DNA of 64,000 nt. Source: Petroclostridium sp. X23 (GTDB lineage Bacteria > Bacillota > Clostridia > SK-Y3). Under the pieces are notes generated by a model, which worked only from the letters and a program-made list of their open reading frames with translations, searched no databases and was not told the origin of the DNA. The stretch spans positions 2,111,051 to 2,175,050 of the forward strand of contig NZ_CP124862.1 in assembly GCF_030013905.1 (NCBI RefSeq), read 5' to 3'. The stretch's first letter is position 1, and every line of letters begins with the position of its first letter. This document shows, one piece after another, positions 41,700 to 50,654 of the stretch. A program made the position numbers and the translations under genes.

Positions 41700-42083
41700 T
41701 TAGTATACAACGCCATCTAGTCCGGTATCTTTTCCTTCAATTTTTATTACCAATCTATTGGGCAAGCATACAATCATTTGGTTTGACTTGCTAATCCATC
41801 CCGCAAGTACATCCAGCTTGTCCGGACAGTCAGCCTCAACAACTCTTACCCTATTTTTATCTATTTCAACCTTATTATAACCATATTGGGTTTGTATTTC
41901 AATGTATTTAGATGAAGTTATTTCATTAAAATTATATTTTGCATATGGCTGGCCGTTCACTTCAATCACAACACTTGTACCCGCTTGTCCGTAGAAAAAT
42001 ATATTTACAATAAGCATACCGGCAAAAGAAACCGCCAGCATAAGCACAACAATCACTTTATCTCCAAAAGTCATAACAAACAC
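41700..42083 (-). CDS. NusG domain II-containing membrane-anchored protein
   Basis: A 127-residue protein with an N-terminal helix (about 10-30) and an extracytoplasmic beta domain of the NusG domain II type (about 35-120): VVIEVNGQPYAKYNFNE, IQTQYGYNKVEIDKNRVRV, CPDKLDVLAGWIS and CLPNRLVIKIEG. The pattern is diagnostic of this family, which in Clostridia lies next to Gx transporter genes. It is not a transcription factor. The function is unknown. Confidence 0.9.
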   Translation of the reverse strand: MFVMTFGDKVIVVLMLAVSFAGMLIVNIFFYGQAGTSVVIEVNGQPYAKYNFNEITSSKYIEIQTQYGYNKVEIDKNRVRVVEADCPDKLDVLAGWISKSNQMIVCLPNRLVIKIEGKDTGLDGVVY

Positions 42084-42217
42084 CCTTCAGAAGTCAATTA
42101 ATAGCTAATAATGAATAATTAATAATTATACCATTTTCGATATATATTAAAGTATTTCTGCCTCATTATACTATTAAAGACAAATATTTAAAAGTGAAAA
42201 ATAATGGGAATATTTCT

Positions 42218-42679
42218 CTACTGCCCGGTAGATCCTAATCCTCCTGCACCTCTCTCGGTAGAATCCAGCTGATTCACAACCGTTAATGCTGCAATCGCAA
42301 CAGGCATGAATACCATTTGTGCAATACGATCATTAGGTTGAATGGTGTAGGTTTCGGTTCCGAGGTTCACCAGCCCGCATTTGATTTCCCCGGTGTAATC
42401 ACTGTCTATCACACCAACGCCATTGGACATAGTGATGCCATGTTTTATTCCTAATCCGCTTCTGGAAAAAATAAGAGCGACATATTCATTTGAAGGAAGC
42501 TGTATAGCTATTCCTGTCGGTATCACCGTTTTTTCTCCCGGTTTAATAGTGATCGGTTCATTAATGCATGCTGCCAAATCCATTCCCGCTGAACCGGTTG
42601 TAGCGTAAAATGGCGGATTAATTTGCTCTCCCATTTTCGATGAAATATATTTAACTTTGACATCAATATGATTACTCAT
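42218..42679 (-). CDS. dut: dUTP diphosphatase
   Basis: Hydrolyses dUTP to dUMP and pyrophosphate, preventing uracil in DNA. The 153 residues contain all five conserved motifs: GSAGMDLAA, SRSGLGIKHG, GVIDSDYTGEIK, NDRIAQMVF and the flexible C-terminal ERGAGGLGSTG. It is a homotrimeric, Mg-dependent, cytoplasmic enzyme. The gene lies between the U32 peptidase and the NusG-II gene, transcribed with neither in obvious coupling (gaps of 69 and 134 bases). Confidence 0.96.
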   Translation of the reverse strand: MSNHIDVKVKYISSKMGEQINPPFYATTGSAGMDLAACINEPITIKPGEKTVIPTGIAIQLPSNEYVALIFSRSGLGIKHGITMSNGVGVIDSDYTGEIKCGLVNLGTETYTIQPNDRIAQMVFMPVAIAALTVVNQLDSTERGAGGLGSTGQ

Positions 42680-42748
42680 TTGAGACCTCCCGTTATATAG
42701 TTCGTAATTTACGACCCCGCTTTCGGGGTTGATATTGTATCTATATCT

Positions 42749-45247
42749 TCATTCTACTCCACGATAATAATGTCCTCTTGTAAATCCCTCGGACATAATA
42801 TGTTCAATTTTCTTCTGATGTACTTGTACTGTCTTACCTGATCCCTCCGATAAAGCGGTCTGATATATTGAAGCTATTTCTTTGCACCGTGAGGGATTTT
42901 CAACAGTAAACAATAACTTTATGCTATCTATACCGCTTGTCACAACCTCGTCCATTTTGTCAGCAAGAAAAATAGGCTGCGAATTTAATATCTCAGTTTG
43001 GCAGGTCATCTTGTCAGTGCGCAGCGGGAATGCTATTCCCTTTCGGTCAACAAGCCCATAATGCTTATGATCACAGCAGCATCGATCATCTTTATCGATA
43101 TACTTTGACAAATTGCCTACGGGACAATTTTCGACAATCATCAGCGGCAACCTGCCGTATACGATTATTTCCGTTTCCACCTCCGCAGTCTTTTTTATAT
43201 CTCTGATCTGACCGAAAGTAAGCTCAGGCGATAGGGTGACAGTCTTCAACCCCATCTCAGTTGCAACCGTAATGGAAACCGAATTAAATATATTCAGACT
43301 GTAATCACCCCAAACATCTAGATTATATCCCTTCATCGAATCAATATGCCCAATATTTCCTACCAAAACACTTGTTACCCCAATACTATTCAATAATCTC
43401 ATAAGTTTTTCATAATGCTTCAATTCTTTTTGACGTATAATTCTCGGCATGGCACAGCATACCCCTATTTCCCGGGTAATAAGTCGATTTGTCAAATCTG
43501 ACAGCTTTTCTTGTATATTTTTATCTAAAAATACTTTCGCAGGAATCACTATCCTATCCATATCCGTTTCAGCCAGTTCTTTTGCTTGCTCATAGGTATC
43601 AACCTGAATAGTCAACTTGATCTGCTTACCGCCATGCTGAAAATGAACATGCCTCAGCATCTCGCTTACTCTACGCTTCGCGCTTGATGCATCCGGTAGA
43701 TCGGGTATATATCTGTTTATTCTTTGTTGCTCCAGTTGTTGTATCGCATTTCGTCTAGCGTTGTTAATCTCACTGATCGGAAGTGCCAGCCCAGGTTCAA
43801 TGGATACACTGATATCTTCAAAACGATACGGTGTTCCTCCCAATTTATTTAGCTGCTGAAGTACTTTGTGTTCATCCAATCCCTTACTTACAGCTTGTTC
43901 AGCAGGTTTCTCCCCTATGCCCTCAATATAGTTACCTTCATCATCCCATATACTTAAACATATCGGTTTTTCCAGTTCAAAACTGCATTTCCCGTAAATA
44001 GGTACTGTCCTCATACTTGCATGCTCAGTAAAAGATTGTTTTGCCGATTCATACAAATTCACATCGGAAGTTTTATAAACCTTATCACCTGTATGGATGT
44101 CTCCAGTAATAGATACGTTAACGACCTGCCCCTTTTGGACACTATCAACTTCACGATTGTTCAGCCATATCCTATTTACAATGACACCCGGGTCTTGTCC
44201 TCCTTTTGTCCATATTTCAATACCGTCACCAATATTTAAGCAGCTTTTTAGTCGGATACTGGCAATCTTCTTTTTTGTATTGTATCCTGCTACGCTACCG
44301 ATATGGACACCCCAATTTTTAGGCTTTTCGTAACTCATCATATGTTCGCCTACTTCGTCTTGAAGATATCCTTGGGTAAAGCCACCTCTATTAAACACTT
44401 GCAATAGTTCTTCATAATCTTTCGGCTGAACTTCCAATCCGCTGTCCAAATAATGTCTATACTGCCTAGTTACCACTGCAACATATTCCGGCCGCTTCAT
44501 TCTTCCTTCCAGTTTTAGAGATTTCACCCCTGCTTTTTTTAATACTTCAAGGTGTTCAATAAGATTTTGATCTTTCGGACTCAATAAATATTGCCGGTTG
44601 GGATCATCATGAAGCACCTTTCCGGACCCCATGTCAACAAGACTATACGGCAGACGGCAAGGTTGGGCACATCGCCCGCGGTTTCCACTCCTTCCGCCTA
44701 TCATGCTGCTCATGAGACATTGGCCTGAATAGCTCATACAAAGAGCGCCATGTACGAAAACCTCTATTTCTAATGATGTGTTCTTACAAATATGCTGTAT
44801 CTCCTGGCTGTTCAACTCCCGCGCGAGAACCACCCGTTTGAAGCCAAGCTGTTCCAACTTTTGAACTCCGCCAAGGCTATGTATTGTCATTTGCGTACTG
44901 GCATGAAGGGCGAATTGCGGAACCGTCTCTTTTACCAATCGTGCAACTCCGATATCCTGCACAATTACTGCATCGATGCCGATATTATAAGCATAAGTGA
45001 TATAATCAGCCAATACTTCCAATTCCCTATCATTTAATAACGTATTGACAGTCAGGTATACACTCACTCCTCGAATATGACAATATTCAACTGCTAGTTT
45101 CAACTGCTCATCATCAAAATTACCTGCATATTGACGAGCATTAAAAGCTTTCCCGCCTAGATAGACCGCATCAGCGCCATTTTGCACCGCTGCAATCAAT
45201 GCGTCCCAGCTTCCAGCAGGAGCTAGTAGTTCTATGTGATGATTCAA
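42749..45247 (-). CDS. U32-family peptidase with DUF3656 C-terminal region
   Basis: A large U32 protein of about 832 residues. The likely start is TTG at 45245-45247, placed five bases after AGGAAGTGA, giving MNHHIELLAPAGSWDALIAA, the normal U32 opening; the open frame extends to 45325. The U32 core (about residues 1-290) has GADAVYLGG, EVFVHGALCMSYSGQCLMS and RGRCAQPCRLPY, with the conserved cysteines; a second U32-like half follows after about residue 370 with further Cys at NCPVGN and RCCCDHKHY. Related proteins (RlhA) hydroxylate 23S rRNA rather than cut protein, so the peptidase name is provisional. Confidence 0.9.
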   Translation of the reverse strand: MNHHIELLAPAGSWDALIAAVQNGADAVYLGGKAFNARQYAGNFDDEQLKLAVEYCHIRGVSVYLTVNTLLNDRELEVLADYITYAYNIGIDAVIVQDIGVARLVKETVPQFALHASTQMTIHSLGGVQKLEQLGFKRVVLARELNSQEIQHICKNTSLEIEVFVHGALCMSYSGQCLMSSMIGGRSGNRGRCAQPCRLPYSLVDMGSGKVLHDDPNRQYLLSPKDQNLIEHLEVLKKAGVKSLKLEGRMKRPEYVAVVTRQYRHYLDSGLEVQPKDYEELLQVFNRGGFTQGYLQDEVGEHMMSYEKPKNWGVHIGSVAGYNTKKKIASIRLKSCLNIGDGIEIWTKGGQDPGVIVNRIWLNNREVDSVQKGQVVNVSITGDIHTGDKVYKTSDVNLYESAKQSFTEHASMRTVPIYGKCSFELEKPICLSIWDDEGNYIEGIGEKPAEQAVSKGLDEHKVLQQLNKLGGTPYRFEDISVSIEPGLALPISEINNARRNAIQQLEQQRINRYIPDLPDASSAKRRVSEMLRHVHFQHGGKQIKLTIQVDTYEQAKELAETDMDRIVIPAKVFLDKNIQEKLSDLTNRLITREIGVCCAMPRIIRQKELKHYEKLMRLLNSIGVTSVLVGNIGHIDSMKGYNLDVWGDYSLNIFNSVSITVATEMGLKTVTLSPELTFGQIRDIKKTAEVETEIIVYGRLPLMIVENCPVGNLSKYIDKDDRCCCDHKHYGLVDRKGIAFPLRTDKMTCQTEILNSQPIFLADKMDEVVTSGIDSIKLLFTVENPSRCKEIASIYQTALSEGSGKTVQVHQKKIEHIMSEGFTRGHYYRGVE

Positions 45248-45378
45248 TGTATTCACTTCCTCTTCGGATAATATTTCCGATGTAAAAATTTTATTGTATT
45301 TAATATATAAAGAATTATAAAGCAATTATTAACTAATATGTTGGTTTTTCCATGATAATATGTCTGTGTTTTGTTAGA

Positions 45379-46254
45379 TTAATTTAATCCAAACGCTTTC
45401 AATATGGCAGGATGGATATCAATTAACGAGGTAATCCCTTGTGCTAATATATCTGCATTTTCCCCATGTAAAATTGTGGGCACTTTATTGAATGTGTGCG
45501 TCTTTACCGATAGATCTTCTATATTCCCATGGTCACTGGTAATAAACAGTAAAGTATCTCTGTAGTCAATAAGGGTATCCAGCTTCCCCAGGAATCTATC
45601 CAGTATTCCTAACACTTCTTCACTTTTTTCCCTATCCTGTTTATGCCCCGCAATATCCGTCATAAAGTATTCAAAAAAAGTAAAATCGTAATCTCTACTG
45701 ATATTTACAAGTATTTGGGCAGCTGTTTCAGGTTCTCTTGGTTGCACATCATATCCGCTTTCAATAAGTATTCGGTTCACAATATCATGGTAAATCCCCT
45801 TACCCAACTTTAAATCCTCAACGGTCCTAAAAATCATTTCCGCCGCCATACACGCTATGGTAGATGCGGAAGGTCGTAATTTTCTGTTTTGAGGATTGTG
45901 TATCTGCATGAGATACTGATCCCTGTAAACATTCGCATTCATTGCCTTGATCCCATTTTCCTTTAATATTTTAAAAATACTGCTCTTGTATAGTAATTCT
46001 TTCAAAGTAACAGTGGGCTGTCCATGAAGATGTCTTCCCAATACAAGCGACGCATTGGTTCCTGTAAAAATAGTCGTCTGCCCTGTCGCACTCTGTGGTA
46101 ATCCTTCCACACCCAAGCAGGCATCCGTTGGGATTACGATATATTTATTGAGAATTTTATGTATATTAGGCAGCTTGCCACTGTACATGGGATTAATCCG
46201 TGCATCCTTTATTCCTAATCCAAACCCATCGATAAATATAAAGATCACTTTCAT
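45379..46254 (-). CDS. Alkaline phosphatase-superfamily metalloenzyme (phosphopentomutase-like)
   Basis: A 291-residue protein of the phosphomutase/alkaline phosphatase superfamily. Metal ligands lie at FIFIDGFGLG (residues 5-13), GLPQSATGQTT (nucleophile region with Ser/Thr, about 52-62), TDIAGH (about 200) and ITSDHGNIED (about 246-255), then KTHT. Without the cap domain of iPGM or DeoB it is shorter than either, and its substrate is not known. It is transcribed away from zapA by about 120 bases and may be independent. Confidence 0.87.
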   Translation of the reverse strand: MKVIFIFIDGFGLGIKDARINPMYSGKLPNIHKILNKYIVIPTDACLGVEGLPQSATGQTTIFTGTNASLVLGRHLHGQPTVTLKELLYKSSIFKILKENGIKAMNANVYRDQYLMQIHNPQNRKLRPSASTIACMAAEMIFRTVEDLKLGKGIYHDIVNRILIESGYDVQPREPETAAQILVNISRDYDFTFFEYFMTDIAGHKQDREKSEEVLGILDRFLGKLDTLIDYRDTLLFITSDHGNIEDLSVKTHTFNKVPTILHGENADILAQGITSLIDIHPAILKAFGLN

Positions 46255-46375
46255 AACATTTATCTCCTAAAAATTTACACTGTGGTATCTCGGAGAGTTT
46301 TTTCTCCCCACTGCCCACTCCCCACTGATATCATAAAAAAGTACCAGTTTTATAACCGGTACTCAAGAATCATAT

Positions 46376-46822
46376 CTATTTTGCTCTAAATCTCCGAGTA
46401 TTATCAATCCTGACGGTATTTTCTCTAGCTGCGTGATCGAAAGTAGTAATGAAATCATTTAATTCCGTCTCTTTTCTCACCAATTCTATTTTGAGCTGCT
46501 GCACTGTCTCTTTCAGTTTTTCAGTTTCCTTTTTATATTTCTCACACTCAGATGTCGACTGTCCCAGCTCTTTTATATATTGCTGAATTTCACTTCTTAG
46601 ATGTTCTAATGCTTCAACACTTTTAAAATAATCGTCTGCCACATTAATAGCTGTAAGTACTGCTGCCATAGATGTACTCAACTTATTACTTGTACCGGCA
46701 ACTTCATTCATTTTTTTATCTATATAAAGTGCTACCCTCTGGATATATTCTTCAGACTCTGCACCCATAATGGTATAGTCTTTTCCATGAATCCTTACTT
46801 CAACCTTATTTTTTGATGCCAT
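46376..46822 (-). CDS. zapA: Cell division protein ZapA
   Basis: An FtsZ-ring bundling protein. From the ATG at 46820-46822 it has 148 residues, MASKNKVEVRIHGKDYTIMG, followed by AESEEYIQRVALYIDKKMNEV, the conserved ZapA head (about 1-75). The tail (about 80-148) is a long coiled coil (SECEKYKKETEKLKETVQQL). The extended coiled coil is longer than the minimal 85-residue ZapA but usual in Clostridia. A frame open to 46849 starts before the purine-rich ribosome site, so 46822 is chosen. Confidence 0.92.
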   Translation of the reverse strand: MASKNKVEVRIHGKDYTIMGAESEEYIQRVALYIDKKMNEVAGTSNKLSTSMAAVLTAINVADDYFKSVEALEHLRSEIQQYIKELGQSTSECEKYKKETEKLKETVQQLKIELVRKETELNDFITTFDHAARENTVRIDNTRRFRAK

Positions 46823-47153
46823 AAACCTACTCCCCTTATGAATCACCATGTTATCTCACGTATATCAGATGTGGCATGCGCCTCATTTCCTGTATATCAT
46901 ATTATAATATCTTGTTCTGCTGCTCTAGTTTAGATATAAGGAAACGATGTTTGAAACTCCTTCATTGTCGGAATATCGCTAAACTGACGCAACTCATAAA
47001 ATTAACATTATCGCAATTTTATTATACTATAACACAACTAAAAATAACAGTTCTTTATAATGTTTTAAGTACAAATATTTCACTGCTTGTATTTCCTACT
47101 GGATTTTTTTGACGGCGTTATGTATAATGGTAGATGTTAAAAATAGTATGAAT
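46823..47153. other. Gene-free region between zapA and the folT riboswitch
   Basis: About 330 AT-rich bases containing the divergent promoters of zapA and folT. A TATAAT lies at 47123-47128, 26 bases before the riboswitch, without a good -35. I see no gene. Confidence 0.5.
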
Positions 47154-47254
47154 GGCAGAGTAGGTACATGTGCGTCAAGTGCTAGATGGACGGGAAGTTG
47201 CCACTAGACGAAAAATCCCTAAGATTTGCGATACATCTACCGCATTCCGCTGCC
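47154..47254 (+). promoter_or_regulatory. THF (tetrahydrofolate) riboswitch
   Basis: A class-typical folate aptamer: GGCAG...CTGCC closing stem, GAGTAGGTACATGTGCGTCAAGTG, then GACGGGAAGTTGCC-like internal stem with TAGACG, and the 3' GCGATACATCTACCGCATTCCGC block. Order and conserved bases match the THF riboswitch of folT genes in Clostridia. It ends about 66 bases before folT; binding of reduced folate should repress folT expression. Confidence 0.92.
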
Positions 47255-47320
47255 ACAAAAAGGGTCTTTTCTCTTTATGTGGTTTTCATGCCATTTTATT
47301 TAAAGAGAGGAGGTACTTCT

Positions 47321-47899
47321 ATGAAAACATCACAAATCTCAAACGGTATTAATCAAACCAAGAACCGTTTCCTGCCGGTTTTCGATACAAGAACAATCGT
47401 TTTTATGGGAATGTTCATCGCTTTTGAAATTCTCCTTACCCGGTTTGTATCTATCGAAACGCCTATGCTTAGAATAGGTTTCGGCTTTTTACCTGTCGCG
47501 TTGGCATCTATCCTGTTTGGACCTATTGTTGGAGGGATCACAGCTGCTTTATCCGATGTACTTGGACTAATCATTGCTTCAAAGGCAAGTATGTTCTTTC
47601 CCGGTTTCACAGCAAATGCTTTTTTGAGAGGAATGATTTTCGGTATATTATTGTATCAAAAGCCTAAAAACTTATTTAGAACTTTAACCGCCGTTTTGAT
47701 TATTACTGTATTTATCGATATAGGTTTAACGCCGTTATGGTTGCATATGATTACAGGCGCACCTTTCCAAGTAATATTGCTTCAACGTCTTCCGGCCAAT
47801 CTTCTGATGATTCCTATAAAGATATTTATGATTCAAACAATCTGGCGTTGTCTCAGTGTTTTCATTAAGCATAATTATTTTAAACAGAGTTTTTCTTGA
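47321..47899 (+). CDS. folT: Folate ECF transporter S component FolT
   Basis: Substrate-binding membrane subunit of a folate energy-coupling-factor transporter. The true start is the ATG at 47321, eight bases after GGAGG, giving 192 residues (a longer frame begins inside the leader). Six helices are predicted; FMGMFIAFEILLTRFVS and LRIGFGFLPVALASILFGPIVGG are typical of FolT. It needs the general EcfAA'T module, which is not in the window. It is controlled by the THF riboswitch directly upstream. A repeat follows. Confidence 0.93.
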   Translation: MKTSQISNGINQTKNRFLPVFDTRTIVFMGMFIAFEILLTRFVSIETPMLRIGFGFLPVALASILFGPIVGGITAALSDVLGLIIASKASMFFPGFTANAFLRGMIFGILLYQKPKNLFRTLTAVLIITVFIDIGLTPLWLHMITGAPFQVILLQRLPANLLMIPIKIFMIQTIWRCLSVFIKHNYFKQSFS

Positions 47900-47909
47900 T
47901 CGTATTTAC

Positions 47910-47929
47910 GGGCAGGCCTTGTGTCTGCC
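47910..47929. repeat. Left arm of a 20-bp inverted repeat
   Basis: GGGCAGGCCTTGTGTCTGCC is the exact complement of 48118-48137. It folds on itself (CGGGCAG...CTGCCCG) and serves as a hairpin after folT. The two arms frame palindromic copy 2. Confidence 0.7.
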
Positions 47930-47942
47930 CGTAAAACATTTT

Positions 47943-48102
47943 AGGAACAGTAAAATAATAAATTCCGAAATTTTCAGCGAGGGATTTTTGCGTCAGGCTA
48001 GGCGGAGACCTTTGGCAATACTGACGTATGGCAAAGGTTGACAACGACGCATGACACAAAAATAACCGTTGAAAAATCGGAAGTTATTATTTTACTGTTC
48101 CT
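47943..48102. repeat. Palindromic repeat element, copy 2 (MITE-like)
   Basis: About 160 bases, starting AGGAACAGTAAAATAATAA and ending with the near-complement. Long arms pair almost throughout. It matches the reverse complement of 22624-22782 in the blocks GCGAGGGATTTTT, AGGCGGAG, GACAACGA and AAAAATA-CCG-TTGAAAA. It has no reading frame. Confidence 0.78.
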
Positions 48103-48117
48103 TAGCACTGTTATGCA

Positions 48118-48137
48118 GGCAGACACAAGGCCTGCCC
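48118..48137. repeat. Right arm of the 20-bp inverted repeat
   Basis: GGCAGACACAAGGCCTGCCC, the exact complement of 47910-47929, continuing with CCTACA as in GTAGGGGC-type dispersed repeats. Confidence 0.7.
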
Positions 48138-48306
48138 CTACATTCAGTTATAATACTCACTGTCTTTTTTGAATATTACGCTCACGCCATATCCATAGTT
48201 CAAGTCTTTCAAATCCATCTTTGTCCTTTGTAACGTTTTGCATATGATAATCATATTATGCTACTGTAAGCAATAAAAAATCTTTAATGTAAAGGAGGAC
48301 GACACG

Positions 48307-48411
48307 ATGGCAGACGGATGCGGAAGTTTCTTTGGTGATAATTCTGAAATATTATTCTTTATTCTCATTTTCTTGTGCTTGTTCTACAGCTATGGATGCT
48401 GTAATAAGTAA
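48307..48411 (+). CDS. Small membrane protein, 34 aa (spore-type)
   Basis: ATG at 48307 behind AAAGGAGGACGAC. The product starts MADGCGSFFGDNSEILFFIL, with a hydrophobic helix and a Cys-rich end (YGCCNK). A second gene 31 bases downstream encodes a paralogue sharing FFGD/-EILFFI--FL-LFY. Proteins of this shape (short glycine/cysteine head, a helix, Cys/Gly tail) are found in spore formers and resemble YjcZ-type sporulation proteins. The function is unknown. Confidence 0.65.
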   Translation: MADGCGSFFGDNSEILFFILIFLCLFYSYGCCNK

Positions 48412-48442
48412 TCATTAAAACATCACTTTAGGAGTTGAGAAT

Positions 48443-48580
48443 ATGGGATTATTCGGAGATTTTTTTAACGGTGAAGGAGAGATATTATTCTTTATAATAC
48501 TATTCCTTCTACTGTTCTACAATGGCTACAATCATAATTACTGCGACACTGCTACTGCAAGTGCACCTGAAATTGATTGA
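48443..48580 (+). CDS. Small membrane protein, 45 aa, paralogue of the preceding
   Basis: ATG at 48443-48445 after AGGAGTTGAG. It starts MGLFGDFFNGEGEILFFIIL and, after the helix, has YNGYNHNYCDTATASAPEID. It shares GDxF--xxEILFFIxxFLxLFY with the 34-aa protein, so the pair arose by tandem duplication. The tail is polar and longer. The two are probably co-transcribed. No named family is certain. Confidence 0.65.
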   Translation: MGLFGDFFNGEGEILFFIILFLLLFYNGYNHNYCDTATASAPEID

Positions 48581-48600
48581 TCTCATTGTAGCGTTTAATC

Positions 48601-48625
48601 ATACATATTGCTGCGCAATATGTAT
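48601..48625 (+). terminator. Hairpin after the small membrane protein pair
   Basis: ATACATATTGC and its exact complement around TGC, 20 bases after the stop. There is no strong T-tract, so termination is only probable. Confidence 0.5.
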
Positions 48626-48645
48626 AGTCAGCCCAGTACATCAAT

Positions 48646-48671
48646 AAAGCGAAGCCTCAAGGCTTCGCTTT
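48646..48671 (-). terminator. Terminator of htpG
   Basis: Stem AAAGCGAAGCC/GGCTTCGCTTT with a four-base loop, 12 bases beyond the htpG stop. Reading into htpG's 3' end from the minus strand, the flank is T-poor but the stem is strong. Confidence 0.6.
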
Positions 48672-48682
48672 AGCATTTAACA

Positions 48683-50572
48683 TCACACTTCTGCCAGTTT
48701 TGTCAATATTTTGTTACTTCTTTCAATAAATTTCGTCATCGCTTCAGAATCAAGCTGCTTATGACTCATCATCGCCAAGTCATAAACTTGCTCACATATC
48801 ACCTGAACATCTTCCTTTTTATCCGGTTTCTCCTTTAATTCAATGACTTTTCTAATTAACTCATTGTTTTTATTTAAAACCAGTGTTTGTTCTTCAGGGA
48901 ACATAGCACTCATATCCATACCGCCAAACATGGTGCTCATTTCCTGCATTCTTCTTGATTGTTCCGAAAGTAAGATCATCCCGGACATACCTGAAGCCTT
49001 CAGACCTTCAACTTGAATTTTCAGTTTATCGTTTTTAAGCGCTTCTTTAAACACTTTTTCAAGGCTTTCATTGATACCTTTGTCTTCAGCCTGTTCATCA
49101 CTATTGTCGTCGTTTTTCAAACTCTCAGAAATATCCGAATCAATTCGATTGAACTTTACCTCGTTTTCTTTCATTTCGAGGAATTGAACAAAGTGTGAAT
49201 CTATGGTAGAAGGCAGCAACACCGCCTCCAATCCCTGCTCTTTAAACAGGTTTATATATTGGGCTTGCTGTTTCTCGTTTGTGACGTAGAATACTTTATT
49301 CTTATGCTTGGACTCATTTTTATCCAAATACTGCTTTAAAGTCACATATTCACCGTTAATGGTCTTATAAATGATAATGTCTTTAACTTTTTCATAGAAT
49401 TTGTTGTCGCGGATACATCCATATTTGATAAACGGATGTATATCATCCCAATATTTATTATAATTTTCCCTTTCAGCATTAAACAACCCGGAAAGCTTAT
49501 CCGCCACTTTTTTAGTAATATGAGCCGAAACTTTTTGCACGTATCCGTCATTTTGAAGAAAACTACGGGACACATTCAATGGCAAATCGGGGCAATCAAC
49601 CACACCTTTTAACAGCATTAAAAATTCCGGTATAATCTCTTTAATGTTATCTGCTACAAATACCTGATTGCTGAACAGCTTGATTTGACCTTCCATGCTT
49701 TCAAATTCGTGTTTCAGCTTTGGAAAATATAAAATCCCCTTTAGATTAAAAGGATAATCCACATTCAAATGAATCCAAAACAAAGGTTCATTAAAGTCAT
49801 GGAATACCTGGCTGTAAAATTTCTTATATTCCTCATCAGTACAATCCATAGGCTTTTTTAACCATAAAGGATGTGTCTCGTTAATAGGCTTCGGTTCTTC
49901 CGACGCTTCCTTGTCATCATCATCCTTTTTCTCCGGTTTCGCATTTTCCAGGTAGATTTCTATAGGTAGAAAAGAACAGTATTTCACCAATATTTCTCTA
50001 AGTTTGAATTCATCCAAAAATTCTTCACTATCTTCAGCAATAAACAATGTGATGGTGGTGCCTCTTTCACTGCGGTCCGAAACATCCAGCTCGTACTCCA
50101 TCCCCCCGGAACATGTCCACTTTACATTTTCTGCTCCCGGCTGGTAAGATAATGTGTCGATTTGAACGCGGTTAGCCACCATAAAAGCAGAATAAAAACC
50201 GAGCCCGAAGTGCCCTATAATTTGACTTCCCTCATCGGTTTTATCCTTATATTTTGCCAGAAAATCTTCTGCGCCGGAAAAGGCAACCTGATTGATATAC
50301 TTTTTAACTTCTTCTGCAGTCATACCTATTCCGTTATCCACAAACTGAAGCGTTTTTTTCTCTTTATCAAATATTACTTTCACAGTATACTTCGTGTCAT
50401 CCGGCACGCTTGCATCACCAATTGAAACCAATTTTTTCAGCTTGTTGATTGCATCGCAGCCATTTGAAACCAGTTCACGAATAAAAATATCTTTATCGGA
50501 ATATAGCCATTTTTTAATGATAGGGAACATATTCTCCGTATGTACCGCAATATTTCCGCTTTCATGAATCAT
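48683..50572 (-). CDS. htpG: Chaperone protein HtpG (Hsp90)
   Basis: ATP-dependent chaperone, 629 residues. GHKL ATPase domain (about 1-235): FIRELVSNGCDAINKL, VDNGIGMTAEEV, GQIIGHFGLGFYSAFMVA-like (HFGLGFYSAFMVA), then the middle domain (about 250-500, LNVSRSFLQND with the catalytic arginine) and the C-terminal dimerisation domain. There is a long acidic insert between N and middle domains (EKKDDDDKEASEEPKP), more like eukaryotic Hsp90 charged linkers than E. coli HtpG. A CIRCE operator with a sigma-A promoter lies upstream. Confidence 0.96.
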   Translation of the reverse strand: MIHESGNIAVHTENMFPIIKKWLYSDKDIFIRELVSNGCDAINKLKKLVSIGDASVPDDTKYTVKVIFDKEKKTLQFVDNGIGMTAEEVKKYINQVAFSGAEDFLAKYKDKTDEGSQIIGHFGLGFYSAFMVANRVQIDTLSYQPGAENVKWTCSGGMEYELDVSDRSERGTTITLFIAEDSEEFLDEFKLREILVKYCSFLPIEIYLENAKPEKKDDDDKEASEEPKPINETHPLWLKKPMDCTDEEYKKFYSQVFHDFNEPLFWIHLNVDYPFNLKGILYFPKLKHEFESMEGQIKLFSNQVFVADNIKEIIPEFLMLLKGVVDCPDLPLNVSRSFLQNDGYVQKVSAHITKKVADKLSGLFNAERENYNKYWDDIHPFIKYGCIRDNKFYEKVKDIIIYKTINGEYVTLKQYLDKNESKHKNKVFYVTNEKQQAQYINLFKEQGLEAVLLPSTIDSHFVQFLEMKENEVKFNRIDSDISESLKNDDNSDEQAEDKGINESLEKVFKEALKNDKLKIQVEGLKASGMSGMILLSEQSRRMQEMSTMFGGMDMSAMFPEEQTLVLNKNNELIRKVIELKEKPDKKEDVQVICEQVYDLAMMSHKQLDSEAMTKFIERSNKILTKLAEV

Positions 50573-50617
50573 CGCAATCCCTCCTCTTTGGTTTCTTAAT
50601 ACTTATTTGCAAGTAAT

Positions 50618-50647
50618 ATTTTACACCTTTAAAAAAAGACTTGTCAA
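50618..50647 (-). promoter_or_regulatory. Sigma-A promoter of htpG
   Basis: On the minus strand, TTGACA (50642-50647) and TAAAAT (50618-50623) with 18 bases between. CIRCE sits just upstream of the -35. Confidence 0.65.
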
Positions 50648-50654
50648 GAAAAAA

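Larger units (their letters stand above)
47900..48306. other. Repeat-rich gene-free region
   Basis: It contains the inverted repeat arms at 47910-47929 and 48118-48137 flanking palindromic element copy 2 (47943-48102), then about 170 AT-rich bases. CATATGATA at 48241-48249 resembles a sigma-K -10, though no good -35 is seen. Confidence 0.5.

Noticed and set aside
47353..47610. Minus-strand frame inside folT
   Set aside because: It is antisense to a well-supported FolT gene with a riboswitch and ribosome site.
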